DNA of 64,000 nucleotides from Streptomyces avidinii (GCF_014650695.1 NZ_BMVL01000006.1:310001-374000); one strand, 5' to 3'. Positions 40,326 to 49,435 are shown, numbered from the stretch's first letter. Made by a program: numbers and translations. The notes: generated from the sequence alone by a model not told the origin.

Positions 40326-41702
40326 ATGATTCCGATCGCGGATCGGTTGTGCAGGAGCGTGAGCGGGCAGGGGCGTCGAGCAGGTATGGGGAGCGGACAG
40401 GGACCGGGACACAGGCCGGGACACAGGCCGGGACACGGGCCGGGACGCCGGTGGGGACACCGCCCGGGGCGCCGTCTGGGGCACCGCTTCGGGTGGCTCT
40501 GGGCAGCGTACGGGACCAGCGCGCTCGGGACGTGGCTCGCCTTCGGCGCGTTCCCGCTGATCGCCGTCCAGGTGCTGCACGCCGGACCGGCGGAGGTCGC
40601 CGCGCTCTCCGCCGCGGGGGCCGCCGTGGGCGCGGCCGTGGCGGTACCGCTCGGTCCGTGGGTGGAGTTCCGCCGGAAACGGCCGGTGCTGATCGCGATG
40701 GACCTGGCGCGGTGCGCGGCGCTGCTGACGATCCCCGTCGCGTTCGTGCTCGGTGCGCTCACCTACGTCCAGCTCCTGCTGGTGTCGGTCGTCGTCGCGG
40801 CGGGCGACATCACCTTCCGTGCCGCCTCCGGCGCCTACCTGAAAGCGCTGGTGCCGGGCGAGGATCTGCTCGTCGCCAACGCCCGGTTCGAGGCCACGGC
40901 GTGGACGACCACGATCATCGGGCCGCCGCTGGGCGGCGCGGCGGTCGGGCTCCTCGGCCCGGTGGCGACCGTGGCGGCGGACGCGGTGAGTCATCTGCTC
41001 TCGGCCCTGGGCATCCGCGCGACGGGCGGACCCGAGCCGCAGCCCGAGCACCGGAGGGCCCGGGGCCTGCGGGCCGGGGATCTGCTCGACGGCTGGCGGT
41101 ACCTCCTGGCCGACGCGTCACTGCGTCCGCTGTTCTTCAACACCGTTTTGTTCAACGGCCTGTTGATGGCCTCCCAGCCACTGCTGGCCGTCCTGATGCT
41201 CGGCCGACTCGGGTTCGCGCCGTGGCAGTACGGCCTCGCCTTCGCCGCGCCGTCGATCGGCGGGCTGCTCGGAGCGCGGCTGGCCCGGCCGCTCGCCGCC
41301 CGGTTCGGGCAGCGCGAGATCCTGGTCGCCGCGGGGACGCTGCGCGCGATCTGGCCGATCGGCCTGGCCTTCGTGGGACCGGGCACCGGCGGGCTGCTGC
41401 TGGTGATCGGCGTCGAGTTCGGGCTGATCCTCTGCTGCGGGGTCTTCAACCCCGTCCATGCCACGTACCGCCTCGAACGCACCGCGAACGACCGGGTCAC
41501 CCGCACGCTGTCCGCCTGGGCCGTGACGACCAAGGCGTCGACCGCACTGCTCACGGCCGTTTGGGGCGTGCTGGGCGGCCTGCTCGGGCCCCGTACGGCC
41601 ATCGGCCTGCTCGGCGCCCTGCTCCTGGCGACCCCGCTGCTGCTCCCCCACCGCACCCCGGCACGACCCTCCGAGCCGGAGCCGGCGCCGAGCCGTACCT
41701 GA
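40326..41702 (+). CDS. MFS transporter with repeat-derived N-terminus
   Basis: A 458-residue MFS exporter. Residues about 20-50 are a soluble basic stretch (GPGHRPGHRPGHGPG) encoded by a 12-bp tandem repeat, absent from related exporters. The transport core starts at WLWAAYGTSALGTWLAFGAF and has about 12 segments, with the FRRKRPVLIAMDLARC loop, typical of DHA3-type efflux pumps. The start is ATG 40326 or ATG 40386 inside the repeat, where GAGCAGG may act as ribosome site. Control by the adjacent LysR regulator is likely; the substrate is unknown. Confidence 0.82.
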   Translation: MIPIADRLCRSVSGQGRRAGMGSGQGPGHRPGHRPGHGPGRRWGHRPGRRLGHRFGWLWAAYGTSALGTWLAFGAFPLIAVQVLHAGPAEVAALSAAGAAVGAAVAVPLGPWVEFRRKRPVLIAMDLARCAALLTIPVAFVLGALTYVQLLLVSVVVAAGDITFRAASGAYLKALVPGEDLLVANARFEATAWTTTIIGPPLGGAAVGLLGPVATVAADAVSHLLSALGIRATGGPEPQPEHRRARGLRAGDLLDGWRYLLADASLRPLFFNTVLFNGLLMASQPLLAVLMLGRLGFAPWQYGLAFAAPSIGGLLGARLARPLAARFGQREILVAAGTLRAIWPIGLAFVGPGTGGLLLVIGVEFGLILCCGVFNPVHATYRLERTANDRVTRTLSAWAVTTKASTALLTAVWGVLGGLLGPRTAIGLLGALLLATPLLLPHRTPARPSEPEPAPSRT

Positions 41703-41728
41703 CGGGCCGCCCCCGCGGAGGGGTCCGG

Positions 41729-41965
41729 CTACGAGGCGCGGGCCCTGCGGGTCGGCGGCATCGCCGGATCCGCGGCCAGTCGGGCCGTCACCGCGGCCAG
41801 CCAGCACAGGCCGAGGCCCGCCCCGGCGGTGAAGGCCAGGACCGATGCGGCGGAGCCCGCGAATCCGGCCAGGACGCCGACGGGCACGCACCGGGAGGCG
41901 ACGGCCCAGCCCCGGTGGCCACGGGCCGCCAGCGGGCGGGCCAGCACCACGAAGGCGGCGCACAC
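41729..41965 (-). pseudogene. C-terminal fragment of a DUF998-like membrane protein
   Basis: Seventy-eight codons read FVVLARPLAARGHRGWAVAS, then CVPVGVLAGFAGSAASVLAF and GLGLCWLAAVTARLA, the end of a DUF998-type six-segment membrane protein. The N-terminal two thirds are missing and the fragment abuts the end of the kinase gene. An in-frame ATG at 41965 exists, but a functional protein is unlikely. Confidence 0.5.
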
Positions 41966-41983
41966 GCGAGGTAGCCGATCAGG

Positions 41984-43627
41984 TCAGCCGGTGCAGGTGA
42001 TCGAGAAGGGGACCGGGTTGGAAAGGGTGCGGGTGGGGCTCTGGAGTTCCACGGCCATCCCGGTGGTCAGGGTGCCTGCCTTCGTGTACGTCGTCAGGCG
42101 CACGGTGTCGTGTCCCGTGGGGTTGGCCTTGTCCCCGATCGACATGGTGCGCCAGTGGGGATCCACCACGGAGCCGTCGCCCGACACCCAGCGGTAGGAG
42201 ACCAGCGTCGGCTCGGACGCGGTGAAGGTCGCGGTGAATGCCGGGGCCCGGCCCTCGGGGGTCGGGCAGCTGCCGGTGTAGGTCGTGTTGGCGCCAGCCA
42301 CCGACACCCGTACGCCCGAACCGGGAGCGCTGTCCGCGTCGTTGCCGGTGAACGCGTAGGCGATCCCACCGGCGATCAGTACGCAGGCGGCCGCGCCGGC
42401 GGCGACGAAGACCGCCGTACGACGCGTGCGGCGCGGGGCTGCATCCGCCGGAGGGCCCGGCGCGGGCTCGATGACCGAAGGCACGGCGGGCGCCGCTGCC
42501 GCAGGCGCCGCTGCCGCCGCGGGTGCCGTAGATGCCGATGCCGAGGTGACTGCCACCTCGGGGGCGGGGGCGGGGGCGGGGGCGGGGGCGGGCAAGGAGA
42601 CCGCGGCTGCGGCGGGCTGCGCGGGGGTCGGGAGGATTCGGGAGGCTGCCGTCGTGGCATCCGGTTCGTGCGCGATGTCCCGCAGGGCTGCGGCGACTTC
42701 GGTGGCGGCGGTCCGCTCCGCGGGCTCCTTGCGGAGCAGCCCGGCGATGACCGGCGCGAGTGGGCCGGCACGGGTCAGCGCCGGCGGTTCCTCGTCCACG
42801 ACGGCCCGCAGGGTGCTCAGCGCGGTGTCCTGCCGGAACGGGGAGACCCCCTCCACGGCCGCGTACAGCAGCACGCCGAGGGACCACAGGTCGGACTCGG
42901 GGCCCGAGGGGCGGCCCAGCGCCCGCTCCGGCGGCAGGTACTCGGGGGAACCGACCACTTCGCCGGTCATCGTCAGGGCGGTGCTGCCCTCGACCATCGC
43001 GATCCCGAAGTCGCTGAGCACCACCCGTCCGTCCTCCGCGAGCAGCACGTTCGCCGGCTTCACGTCCCGGTGCTCCACACCGACGGCGTGCGCGGCGCGC
43101 AGTGCGCTCAGCACTTCCGCGCCGATGTGCGCGGCGTACCGCGGGGTGAGCGGCCCCTGCGCCCGCAGCAGGTCGGCCAGCGACTGCCCGCGGATCAGTT
43201 CCATCACGATCCAGGGCCGGTCGTCCTCCATGACCACGTCATGGACCGTGACCACATTGCGGTCGGGTATTCGGGCTGCCGCCCACGCCTCCCGCTCCAG
43301 TCGGCTGTACATCCGCGCAATGTCACCGGCCCGCAGTCCGGCCGGGGCCCGCACCTCCTTGACGGCGACCTCCCGGTGCAGGGTCTCGTCCCGGGCCCGC
43401 CACACCGTGCCCATCCCGCCTTCGCCGAGCCTGGACAGCAGCCGGTAGCGGCCCGCGACGAGCCGTTCCCCGCCCTCCGCTCCCGGCGCGGCGACGGTGG
43501 TGACCGTGTCCGTTTCCCCGGCCGTACCGGCGGTGGCGGTGGCATCCGCGCTGGTCGCCACGGTAGTGGCCGCAGTGGTGGCCGCAAGTGCGGTCTCCGT
43601 CACGGTCTCGGTTTCCTCGTTGTACAT
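41984..43627 (-). CDS. transmembrane Ser/Thr protein kinase (PknB-like)
   Basis: A 547-residue bacterial Hanks-type kinase. A Thr/Ala-rich leader precedes the kinase domain (about 55-315) with RYRLLSRLGEGGMGTVW, the VAVKEVRAP lysine, HRDVKPANVLL, DFGIAMVEGS and SPEYLPPERALG. A Pro/Ala linker, partly a PAPAPAPAP microsatellite, leads to one membrane segment (AVFVAAGAAACVLIAGGIAY) and an extracytoplasmic beta-rich domain with two cysteines (GSCPTPEG, ITCTG) instead of PASTA repeats, probably a sensor. ATG 43627 (MYNEETET). It is divergent from an FHA-FAD monooxygenase fusion, its likely phosphorylation partner. Confidence 0.9.
   Translation of the reverse strand: MYNEETETVTETALAATTAATTVATSADATATAGTAGETDTVTTVAAPGAEGGERLVAGRYRLLSRLGEGGMGTVWRARDETLHREVAVKEVRAPAGLRAGDIARMYSRLEREAWAAARIPDRNVVTVHDVVMEDDRPWIVMELIRGQSLADLLRAQGPLTPRYAAHIGAEVLSALRAAHAVGVEHRDVKPANVLLAEDGRVVLSDFGIAMVEGSTALTMTGEVVGSPEYLPPERALGRPSGPESDLWSLGVLLYAAVEGVSPFRQDTALSTLRAVVDEEPPALTRAGPLAPVIAGLLRKEPAERTAATEVAAALRDIAHEPDATTAASRILPTPAQPAAAAVSLPAPAPAPAPAPEVAVTSASASTAPAAAAAPAAAAPAVPSVIEPAPGPPADAAPRRTRRTAVFVAAGAAACVLIAGGIAYAFTGNDADSAPGSGVRVSVAGANTTYTGSCPTPEGRAPAFTATFTASEPTLVSYRWVSGDGSVVDPHWRTMSIGDKANPTGHDTVRLTTYTKAGTLTTGMAVELQSPTRTLSNPVPFSITCTG
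42560..42593. repeat. (GGGGGC)n microsatellite inside kinase linker
   Basis: Five to six tandem GGGGGC hexamers encode an Ala-Pro repeat in the kinase's cytoplasmic linker. Being in multiples of six, length changes would alter only linker length. Confidence 0.85.
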
Positions 43628-43808
43628 GGGGGCGGTCTCCCTCTCATCGCCGGCCGACGCGAACATCACGTACGGACCGGGCCCCGGGTTCAGCGGGGCG
43701 CAAAAGATTCTCAGAAATGGTTGAACCGAACACGTTCTCGATGACGTGTTGCAGTCGTACGAGGAAGTCGTACGCGGTATCAGCGGCGTCGTTTTCAAGG
43801 GGTGTGGA

Positions 43809-45707
43809 GTGCCATCGGTCATCGTCGGGCGCACGGGTCCGTTCACCGGACAGAGCGTGGTTCTGGGCAGCGAGCCCCTCAGCTTCGGGCGCAAGAGCGA
43901 CAACAGCGTCGTGATCGTAAGCCCCAGCGCTTCGCGGCTGCACGCCGAGATCCTCACGGAGGACCCCGGGTTCGTCCTCTACGACCGGGACAGCCGGAAC
44001 GGCACGTTCGTCAACGACCAGCGCGTCACCCGGCATGTGCTGCGCCCGAACGACTGCATCCGGATCGGTGACGAAACGTTCCTCTATGAGGCGCAGGACT
44101 CCATGGAGACGGTCATGGACCTCTCCCTCATGGCCATCCCCCGGGCGAGCACCACGGACCCCGGCATGCTGCGGGTCACCATCACCGGCGGCGGCCCGGT
44201 GGGCCTTGCCTTCGCCCTGGCGCTCGACGAGATGCTGCCCGGCCGGACCGCCATCACCCTCTACGACGGGCGCTGGACCAGGAAGGGCTCCGCGGTCGTC
44301 TGGAAGGACGAGACCCAGGGCAACTTCCGCCGCCAGCAGGTGGTGACCGTCCAGAGCCGGCAGTACCTCGCCCTGTCCGAAGAGGTCCTCGCCGCGCTGT
44401 TCGACGACGGCGGCGCCTATTCCGAGATGTGGCCCGTCGGCCCGGACTCGGTCGACGGCCGCCCGCCCCGCAACATCCGGATCGCCCACATCGAGGACCG
44501 CCTGCTGGACTTGGCGAACCGGAGGCCGGCGATCCGGCTCGTCCCCAAGCGGTTCGACGTGACGGAGCAGCAGAACCGGCTCACCCAGGAGCACGTGCTG
44601 GTGGTCTGCGAGGGCGGCCGCTCCCGTACCCGCGAGCACTATGCCGACCGCTTCGGCGCGGCCGACGCCTCGATCTACTCCCTCGACGGCGAGCACCTTC
44701 AGGACATCGTGCTGGGGTTGCGGGTCAAGTCGAAGCTGCCGGATTCGATGAGCGTGCTGCTCACGGTGTCGCAGAACCGCTTCCTCCTCAACTCGCTGCG
44801 CGGCGAGGGTTTCCTGAACATGCGGCTCACCCGGGAGGAGGCCAAGAACGTCATCGGCATCGACCCGGTCAGGCACGTCTTCGAGGAGTGCATCGCCACC
44901 CGCCCCTGCCTGATGAGCCGGCAGGAGGAGGACAACGAGTTCCGCTGCCCCACCCACGGCACCCTCTTCCTGCCCGCCCTGCTGCGCAGTTCGCCGCTGT
45001 GGAAGGAGATCCGGCAGGGCCTCAGCCTCTTCGGCGTGGCGGAGGACGATCTGTCGGCGATCACCTCGTTCCGCCTCGACATGGTCCAGCGCCCGCGGTT
45101 CACCGCCCAGTTGCACCGGCCGACCGCAACCACCCCCGGCACGTACGGCTTCCTGCTGGGCGACGCGGCCAACGCCATCCACTTCTGGCCGGGCCGCGGT
45201 CTCAACAGCGGCCTCGCCTCGGCCACTTCACTGGCCCGTTCGCTCAGCCGCGCCTGGCAGGGCAAGCCGCTGCGGGACGCCGACTTCATTCGGCACGAGG
45301 CGGCCATGTCCATGCTCCAGTACCGGCACAAGAGCCGGGCCTGGAACGCCATGGTGACCACCGACGACCAGGGCGTCACCCGCGCCATCAAGGACATCAT
45401 CGCGCGCAGCGCGGAAGCGGGCGCCGGCGTCGCGGACGGGAGCGACCTGGACGTGCTGCTGGAGCGGATGGCCGAGATCCGCGACCGGCTGGGGTCCCGG
45501 CTGCCGGGCCTGCCCTCGGACGCGGAACTCCGCGCCCACCTCGCCCCGATCGCCCCCACCACCCTCCGCACCCTGCGGGAGAGCGGCGCCTGGGACACCC
45601 TGATCGTCGGCGGCGAGGAGGCCGACATCGACCTCTTCTACCAGTCGGACTCCCCGGTCTTCGTACCCCGCCCGGCGGACCCGCGAGCCCTGCAGCCGCA
45701 GGCCTGA
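43809..45707 (+). CDS. FHA domain - FAD monooxygenase fusion
   Basis: A 632-residue protein with an unusual architecture. Residues 1-95 are an FHA phosphothreonine-binding domain with its key residues: Gly27-Arg28, Ser42-Arg43 and His45 in SRLHAEI, and Asn64-Gly65 in RDSRNGTFVN. After a short linker, a class A flavin monooxygenase starts: GGGPVG at 127-132, FRRQQVVTVQSRQYLALSEE, and near 449 LGDAANAIHFWPGRGLNSGL, the FAD-binding GD motif, with a MICAL-like pattern. About 150 C-terminal residues are helical. No FHA-linked class A flavoprotein is familiar to me. GTG 43809 follows AAGGGG. It is divergent from a Ser/Thr kinase, suggesting phosphorylation-dependent recruitment of an oxidase. Confidence 0.85.
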   Translation: MPSVIVGRTGPFTGQSVVLGSEPLSFGRKSDNSVVIVSPSASRLHAEILTEDPGFVLYDRDSRNGTFVNDQRVTRHVLRPNDCIRIGDETFLYEAQDSMETVMDLSLMAIPRASTTDPGMLRVTITGGGPVGLAFALALDEMLPGRTAITLYDGRWTRKGSAVVWKDETQGNFRRQQVVTVQSRQYLALSEEVLAALFDDGGAYSEMWPVGPDSVDGRPPRNIRIAHIEDRLLDLANRRPAIRLVPKRFDVTEQQNRLTQEHVLVVCEGGRSRTREHYADRFGAADASIYSLDGEHLQDIVLGLRVKSKLPDSMSVLLTVSQNRFLLNSLRGEGFLNMRLTREEAKNVIGIDPVRHVFEECIATRPCLMSRQEEDNEFRCPTHGTLFLPALLRSSPLWKEIRQGLSLFGVAEDDLSAITSFRLDMVQRPRFTAQLHRPTATTPGTYGFLLGDAANAIHFWPGRGLNSGLASATSLARSLSRAWQGKPLRDADFIRHEAAMSMLQYRHKSRAWNAMVTTDDQGVTRAIKDIIARSAEAGAGVADGSDLDVLLERMAEIRDRLGSRLPGLPSDAELRAHLAPIAPTTLRTLRESGAWDTLIVGGEEADIDLFYQSDSPVFVPRPADPRALQPQA

Positions 45708-45719
45708 AGGTTGTTGCAG

Positions 45720-45905
45720 AGGGGCGCGGACCCTTCGGCGTTCGGCGCAGTCCTCCTCCTCCTGACCTCGCAGGAGGGGGCATCCGGCACTTTGCGGTGC
45801 GGGACGAGCAGCCCCGTCGCCGGGTGTCGGCGTCGATGACGACCTGCACTTTCGCCGAGAACCATTGCCAGCAAGTGCGCGGCAGCCGGAAACACCTAAA
45901 ATGAG
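45720..45905 (-). mobile_element. decayed IS5-like transposase fragment
   Basis: Three pieces of an IS5-family DDE transposase are readable in three frames in the right order: AKVQVVIDADTRR, then TGLLVPHRKVPDA, then QEEEDCAERRRVRAPL (compare the usual VQVVVDAxGR, GTGLVxPHRK, EEExNAxHRxVRARVEH). Most of the gene and both ends are gone. It cannot move. Confidence 0.5.
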
Positions 45906-46082
45906 AATCGCCGAGCTCATTCGAGCCTGACATCTCCGCGACGGAATCATTGATCAGGCAATTTTTGAATCCGACACCAGCCTTCCTGCACGCAACGAGC
46001 CACGGACAACAGCGCGTGGACATCTCATCGCCTGCTCGGCCCACGCAAAACCAACGCTCACAAGCCGGGAAGGGAACCTACT
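45906..46082. other. AT-richer upstream region of secreted protein gene
   Basis: Lower GC than the surroundings, with no gene; it ends in a GGGAAGG ribosome site before GTG 46083. It presumably holds the promoter of the secreted protein. Confidence 0.4.
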
Positions 46083-46595
46083 GTGCTCACCATCCGCCGG
46101 CACTTCATCCCTCTCGTCATGGCCACAACTCTGGCCACCGGAGGCATCTCCCTCTCCGGGGCCTCGGCGGACGCCGCTCCGGCCGCCGCACCCGCCCTCA
46201 TTACACCCGACCCTGAACCCAGCCCCAACACCGGTCTCCTCAGGAAGATATTTCCCCCCGGAAAGAAAACAGACAAGATAAAGAGGCAACTCTACCTCTA
46301 CACCTACGCGTTCGATGGGGACTTGAATGTTGCCGCCCTCAATCTCAGCGCCGGGTACCCGGCCACGATTCTCATCAAACGCTATAGCGGCGAAGTGGTG
46401 GTCAATGCGACGAAGACAGCGAAGTTGCATCCATCGCACCCCGGCGGAACGATCTTCGTAAGGACCTATTTCAGCTGGCCCTGTGCACGGAACAGCGCCA
46501 ACAACGGGTACATACAGGCCTACGATCACAGGACCGAGACGTGGTCGAAGGAGCTGCACGTACCGCTTTGCCAGCCGACCGATGACGAAAACTGA
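46083..46595 (+). CDS. secreted hypothetical protein
   Basis: A 170-residue exported protein with a signal peptide ending around ASADA (about 32). The mature part has a Pro-rich segment (TPDPEPSPNTG), a basic stretch (PPGKKTDKIKRQLYLYTY) and a beta-rich region with two cysteines (WPCARNS and PLCQP) likely forming a disulfide. GC content is visibly lower than for its neighbours, with several A/T-ending codons, suggesting recent acquisition. I recognise no family. GTG 46083 behind GGGAAGG. A decayed transposase lies just upstream. Confidence 0.68.
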   Translation: MLTIRRHFIPLVMATTLATGGISLSGASADAAPAAAPALITPDPEPSPNTGLLRKIFPPGKKTDKIKRQLYLYTYAFDGDLNVAALNLSAGYPATILIKRYSGEVVVNATKTAKLHPSHPGGTIFVRTYFSWPCARNSANNGYIQAYDHRTETWSKELHVPLCQPTDDEN

Positions 46596-46831
46596 TCCCG
46601 AAAGGCAAATCGACGCCTTCCGCGTATTCGCGACGGAACTCGGTAGAGGAAGCCAGTCCTCCTTCTGGGCATACCCCGCACGTCCGGTCCCGGCATCAAT
46701 GCACCTGCCGTGCCGGAGACGACGCATGGCCATCGGCCGCCACCTGTGGGCAGGCGACACACCGACGGCCGGCCCTCGCGGGACACGGCAACGCGACGGA
46801 CGCGGGCCCGTCCGCCGGGCGGCCGCGGGAA

Positions 46832-47298
46832 TCAGATCATGTTCTTGTACATGTTCCAGCCGGTGCCGGACTTCACCCGGGCGGTGAAGGTCGCGGTGCC
46901 GGCGTTGCCGGTCGAGGCGTACAGGTACATGTCGCCGTTGGGGAGGCGGCCGAGCACATCGCCCTTGCTGTCGCCGTCGATGTATCCGGCACGACCAGCA
47001 TGTCGTACACGTTCCAGCCGCTGGCGGCCTGCTCCCGGGCTGCGAACGACGCGGTGGACGTCCCGGTGCCCCTGTAGAGGAACAGCCGGCCGGAGGTGTC
47101 CCGGGCGAGCACGTCGGGCCGCCCGTCGCCGTCGACGTCGTGCCTCGGCTTGGCGGCGGCCACCCGCGCCGACTCCGTGGTGCGGCCGGGCGGTTGGCGG
47201 AGCCGGGTGTGCGGTGGCTGCTCGGCGGCGCTGCTCGGCGCGGTGACCGGGGCGCCGACGGGCAGGGCGAGTGCGCCGGCGGACCGGGCCGTCACCAC
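46832..47298 (-). pseudogene. frameshifted secreted FG-GAP/VCBS-like repeat protein
   Basis: Two FG-GAP-like blades are readable in different frames: HDVDGDGRPDVLARDTSGRL with FLYRGTGTSTASFAAREQAA, and then, after a one-base shift near 46990, IDGDSKGDVLGRLPNGDMYL with YASTGNAGTATFTARVKSGT. The probable start is GTG 47295 or 47298, leading into a weak secretion signal. Such modules form beta-propellers on secreted enzymes; with only two blades this is already a remnant. Confidence 0.65.
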
Positions 47299-47482
47299 TA
47301 TGGGCGGCCGACTGGTGGGGCTGCCGGTTCTCGCAGGACAAAGCCACACGCGCCGCGCACCGCGGCGGCGGTCCACCACTCCTTCCGGGCCCCGCCTGCG
47401 TAGCGTGCGGCAGGGCGTGTGAAACTCCTGCCACAGCTGTCCTGACCCGACGGCTGGACAGCACCGTCACGGGGGGACGTAC

Positions 47483-48103
47483 ATGAGCGGGACCGAGAAC
47501 GCCATCGAGACCGAGACCGAGACCGGGGACGATGACGGCGGCCGTGCCGAGACCGGGGCTTTGAGCGGTGCCGAGAGCCGTACCAGGAACAGGAAGAGAC
47601 TCAAAGCAGCCGCCTTCGTGCTCGCCGGACTGGGATTCATCGTCGGCGGTTCACTGCTGGCTCCGGATCCGGAGCCTTCCGGGTGGGTGGCGGAGCCGGC
47701 CTCGTCGGATCCCCTGTACTCCGGTCCGGGGCCGACGATTGAGCAGGTCATGGCGGACTTCGAGGCCGCGACCGCCACTGCTGGGCTGGGACCGGCGGCC
47801 GCTCCCCGATCGTTCATGGTGCCTGGATGCCTGGCACCCTGGGAATCCTACGAACACGTGAGCGACGCGCGGTGGGCCGCGCTCCTGGACAACCTCACCG
47901 GCCGGCAATGGCGGCCCACTCAGCGCCTCAAGAGGACCCACACCGTCGCATCTTCGCTGACCAAAGGCACATGGCATCTCCTGGTTGTGCATGCGAAGAG
48001 GCCCGGCACGCGTGAGCATCTCTCGCTCGTGGCCGCGAACAGCACTCCTGCCTGCGAGAAGACGTTCGAGCAGGCGGAAGCCGCCGGCAGCCAAGCCGTC
48101 TAG
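47483..48103 (+). CDS. membrane-anchored hypothetical protein
   Basis: A 206-residue protein. A repeat-coded acidic head (ETETETGDDDGG) is followed by one membrane segment (AAAFVLAGLGFIVGGSLLAP, about 41-60) and an extracytoplasmic domain of about 140 residues with two cysteines (VPGCLAPW, TPACEKTF). Strands such as TWHLLVVHAKRPG suggest a compact alpha/beta fold. The family is not recognised. ATG 47483 lies behind GGGGGACGT. Confidence 0.65.
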   Translation: MSGTENAIETETETGDDDGGRAETGALSGAESRTRNRKRLKAAAFVLAGLGFIVGGSLLAPDPEPSGWVAEPASSDPLYSGPGPTIEQVMADFEAATATAGLGPAAAPRSFMVPGCLAPWESYEHVSDARWAALLDNLTGRQWRPTQRLKRTHTVASSLTKGTWHLLVVHAKRPGTREHLSLVAANSTPACEKTFEQAEAAGSQAV

Positions 48104-48466
48104 AACCGCCTCCTTCGCACCTGGAAGCGTCCGCGGCCCGGCACGACGGTCAGCCGTGGTCCACGACAAGAACCGGCACGCGGAACAGAGGATCCGGTGA
48201 GCGCGGGCGACCGGCACTGTGCAGCACTCGTACGGGCGGGCCGGACACGGCCCCCACGGCCGGTTCCGCGCGCCACAGCGCGCTCCGGGTCTGCGGGGCG
48301 TCGCTGACGCACCCGGACGGTTCCCTGCCCTGTCACACGCTCGTGACAGTCGACGGACAGGCTCATGAAGTCAGGCAGCCAGTCTCTTCATAAGAGAACA
48401 AAAGAGACATATCGCCCCCATTTTCTGGGTTCTCTCCCCACTCCGCCTCCCACTGGAGAATTTCTC
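48104..48466. other. intergenic region with AT-rich dyad
   Basis: No gene. At 48383-48397 TCTCTT and AAGAGA form a perfect inverted repeat in an AT-rich patch that continues with AAAAGAGACATAT, followed by TTTTCTGG. This is the probable promoter/operator area of the small secreted protein that starts at 48467 behind TGGAGAA. Confidence 0.5.
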
Positions 48467-48883
48467 ATGGCCCGCACTTCCCGCAAGCAGCGTTTCGCGA
48501 TGTTCACCGCTTCGGCCGCCCTCATCACGGGTGGCGCGCTGCTCGTGCCCACCAGCGCGTTCGCCGCCCAGACCGCGCCGCACGCCGCCGCAGCCACCGC
48601 GTTCGCAGCCGGTCACGTCGACCACACGAAGAGTGGTCACGAGAGCAAGGGCGACAAGCACGAGCGGGGCGGCAAGGACAGGTCCAAGGGCAAGAAGAAC
48701 AAGCCCCGAGACGTGGAGAACATGCCGGGCTGCAAGTTCTACCGGGGCAAGGTGTACTGCGAGCACAAGCCCGACGGTCCGAAGCCCGCTCCGATACCCC
48801 GCCCGGATGTTCTGGACAAGGAAAACCCGGACCGGGTTCAGACCCCGCCGCCCGGCGGGTTCGGTGTCGAACTGGAAATCTGA
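48467..48883 (+). CDS. small secreted His/Lys-rich protein
   Basis: A 138-residue exported protein. The signal peptide MARTSRKQRFAMF to TSAFA is clear, with cleavage near residue 34. The mature chain is rich in Lys, His, Asp and Gly (HVDHTKSGHESKGDKHERGG), then carries one Cys pair in MPGCKFYRGKVYCEHKPDGP and a Pro-rich tail. Composition suggests metal or polyanion binding on the cell surface. ATG 48467 was chosen over an upstream in-frame ATG at 48365 because of the TGGAGAA site and the signal peptide. Confidence 0.72.
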   Translation: MARTSRKQRFAMFTASAALITGGALLVPTSAFAAQTAPHAAAATAFAAGHVDHTKSGHESKGDKHERGGKDRSKGKKNKPRDVENMPGCKFYRGKVYCEHKPDGPKPAPIPRPDVLDKENPDRVQTPPPGGFGVELEI

Positions 48884-48979
48884 CCTGCGGCAGTCGCCTT
48901 GCGGTCGAGAATTGGCCGTTCGCCGGCCGAGTGCCGCCGATATCCTCCGGGGCAGGTGATCAACAGAGAGACGGTGAGG

Positions 48980-49435
48980 ATGACCGAGGACGTTCCGACA
49001 ACTGCCCGAGTGCAGGACGTACTGAACCGGGCCACACGCGTGGTGATCGTCGAGGGAGCGCCCGGCGAGGTTGACTCCATCGACCTGTCGCGGCTCGTGG
49101 TGACGGGTGACGAGATCGCCGACCTGGCACGCCACTTGGCCATCGTGGACGGTGGGACCGGTGACAAATGCCGGTGCAGCGGCTCGGGGCGCCAACTCCA
49201 CGATGAATCTGCTGACCTCGTCCTCGCCGCGCTGGCTGCGCACCCCCCGAGCCCGGCCCAACTCGACGGGGCGTCCGAACTGTTCTGCACTCCCGAATGG
49301 ACCACGGCACACGGCCGACATCTGCCCGAACCGCAGAGGTCGATGCTGATCGGACATATCCAGGCAGTCGGCACCGACGCCATGCGACGCCGGTTGAGTT
49401 GGGGCTATTACGGCGCGGAGCGAACTGTCGACTGA
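48980..49435 (+). CDS. hypothetical cytoplasmic protein
   Basis: A 151-residue soluble protein without a recognised domain. It has a nucleotide-like strand (VVIVEGAPGEVDSIDLSRLV) and a CRCSGSGRQLHDE segment with two cysteines in CxC spacing, which resembles a metal-binding turn. The C-terminal part contains RHLPEPQRSMLIGHIQAVGT and ends WGYYGAERTVD. ATG 48980 has GAGG close by. It looks like an orphan member of immunity- or stress-type small proteins, but that is only an impression. Confidence 0.62.
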   Translation: MTEDVPTTARVQDVLNRATRVVIVEGAPGEVDSIDLSRLVVTGDEIADLARHLAIVDGGTGDKCRCSGSGRQLHDESADLVLAALAAHPPSPAQLDGASELFCTPEWTTAHGRHLPEPQRSMLIGHIQAVGTDAMRRRLSWGYYGAERTVD

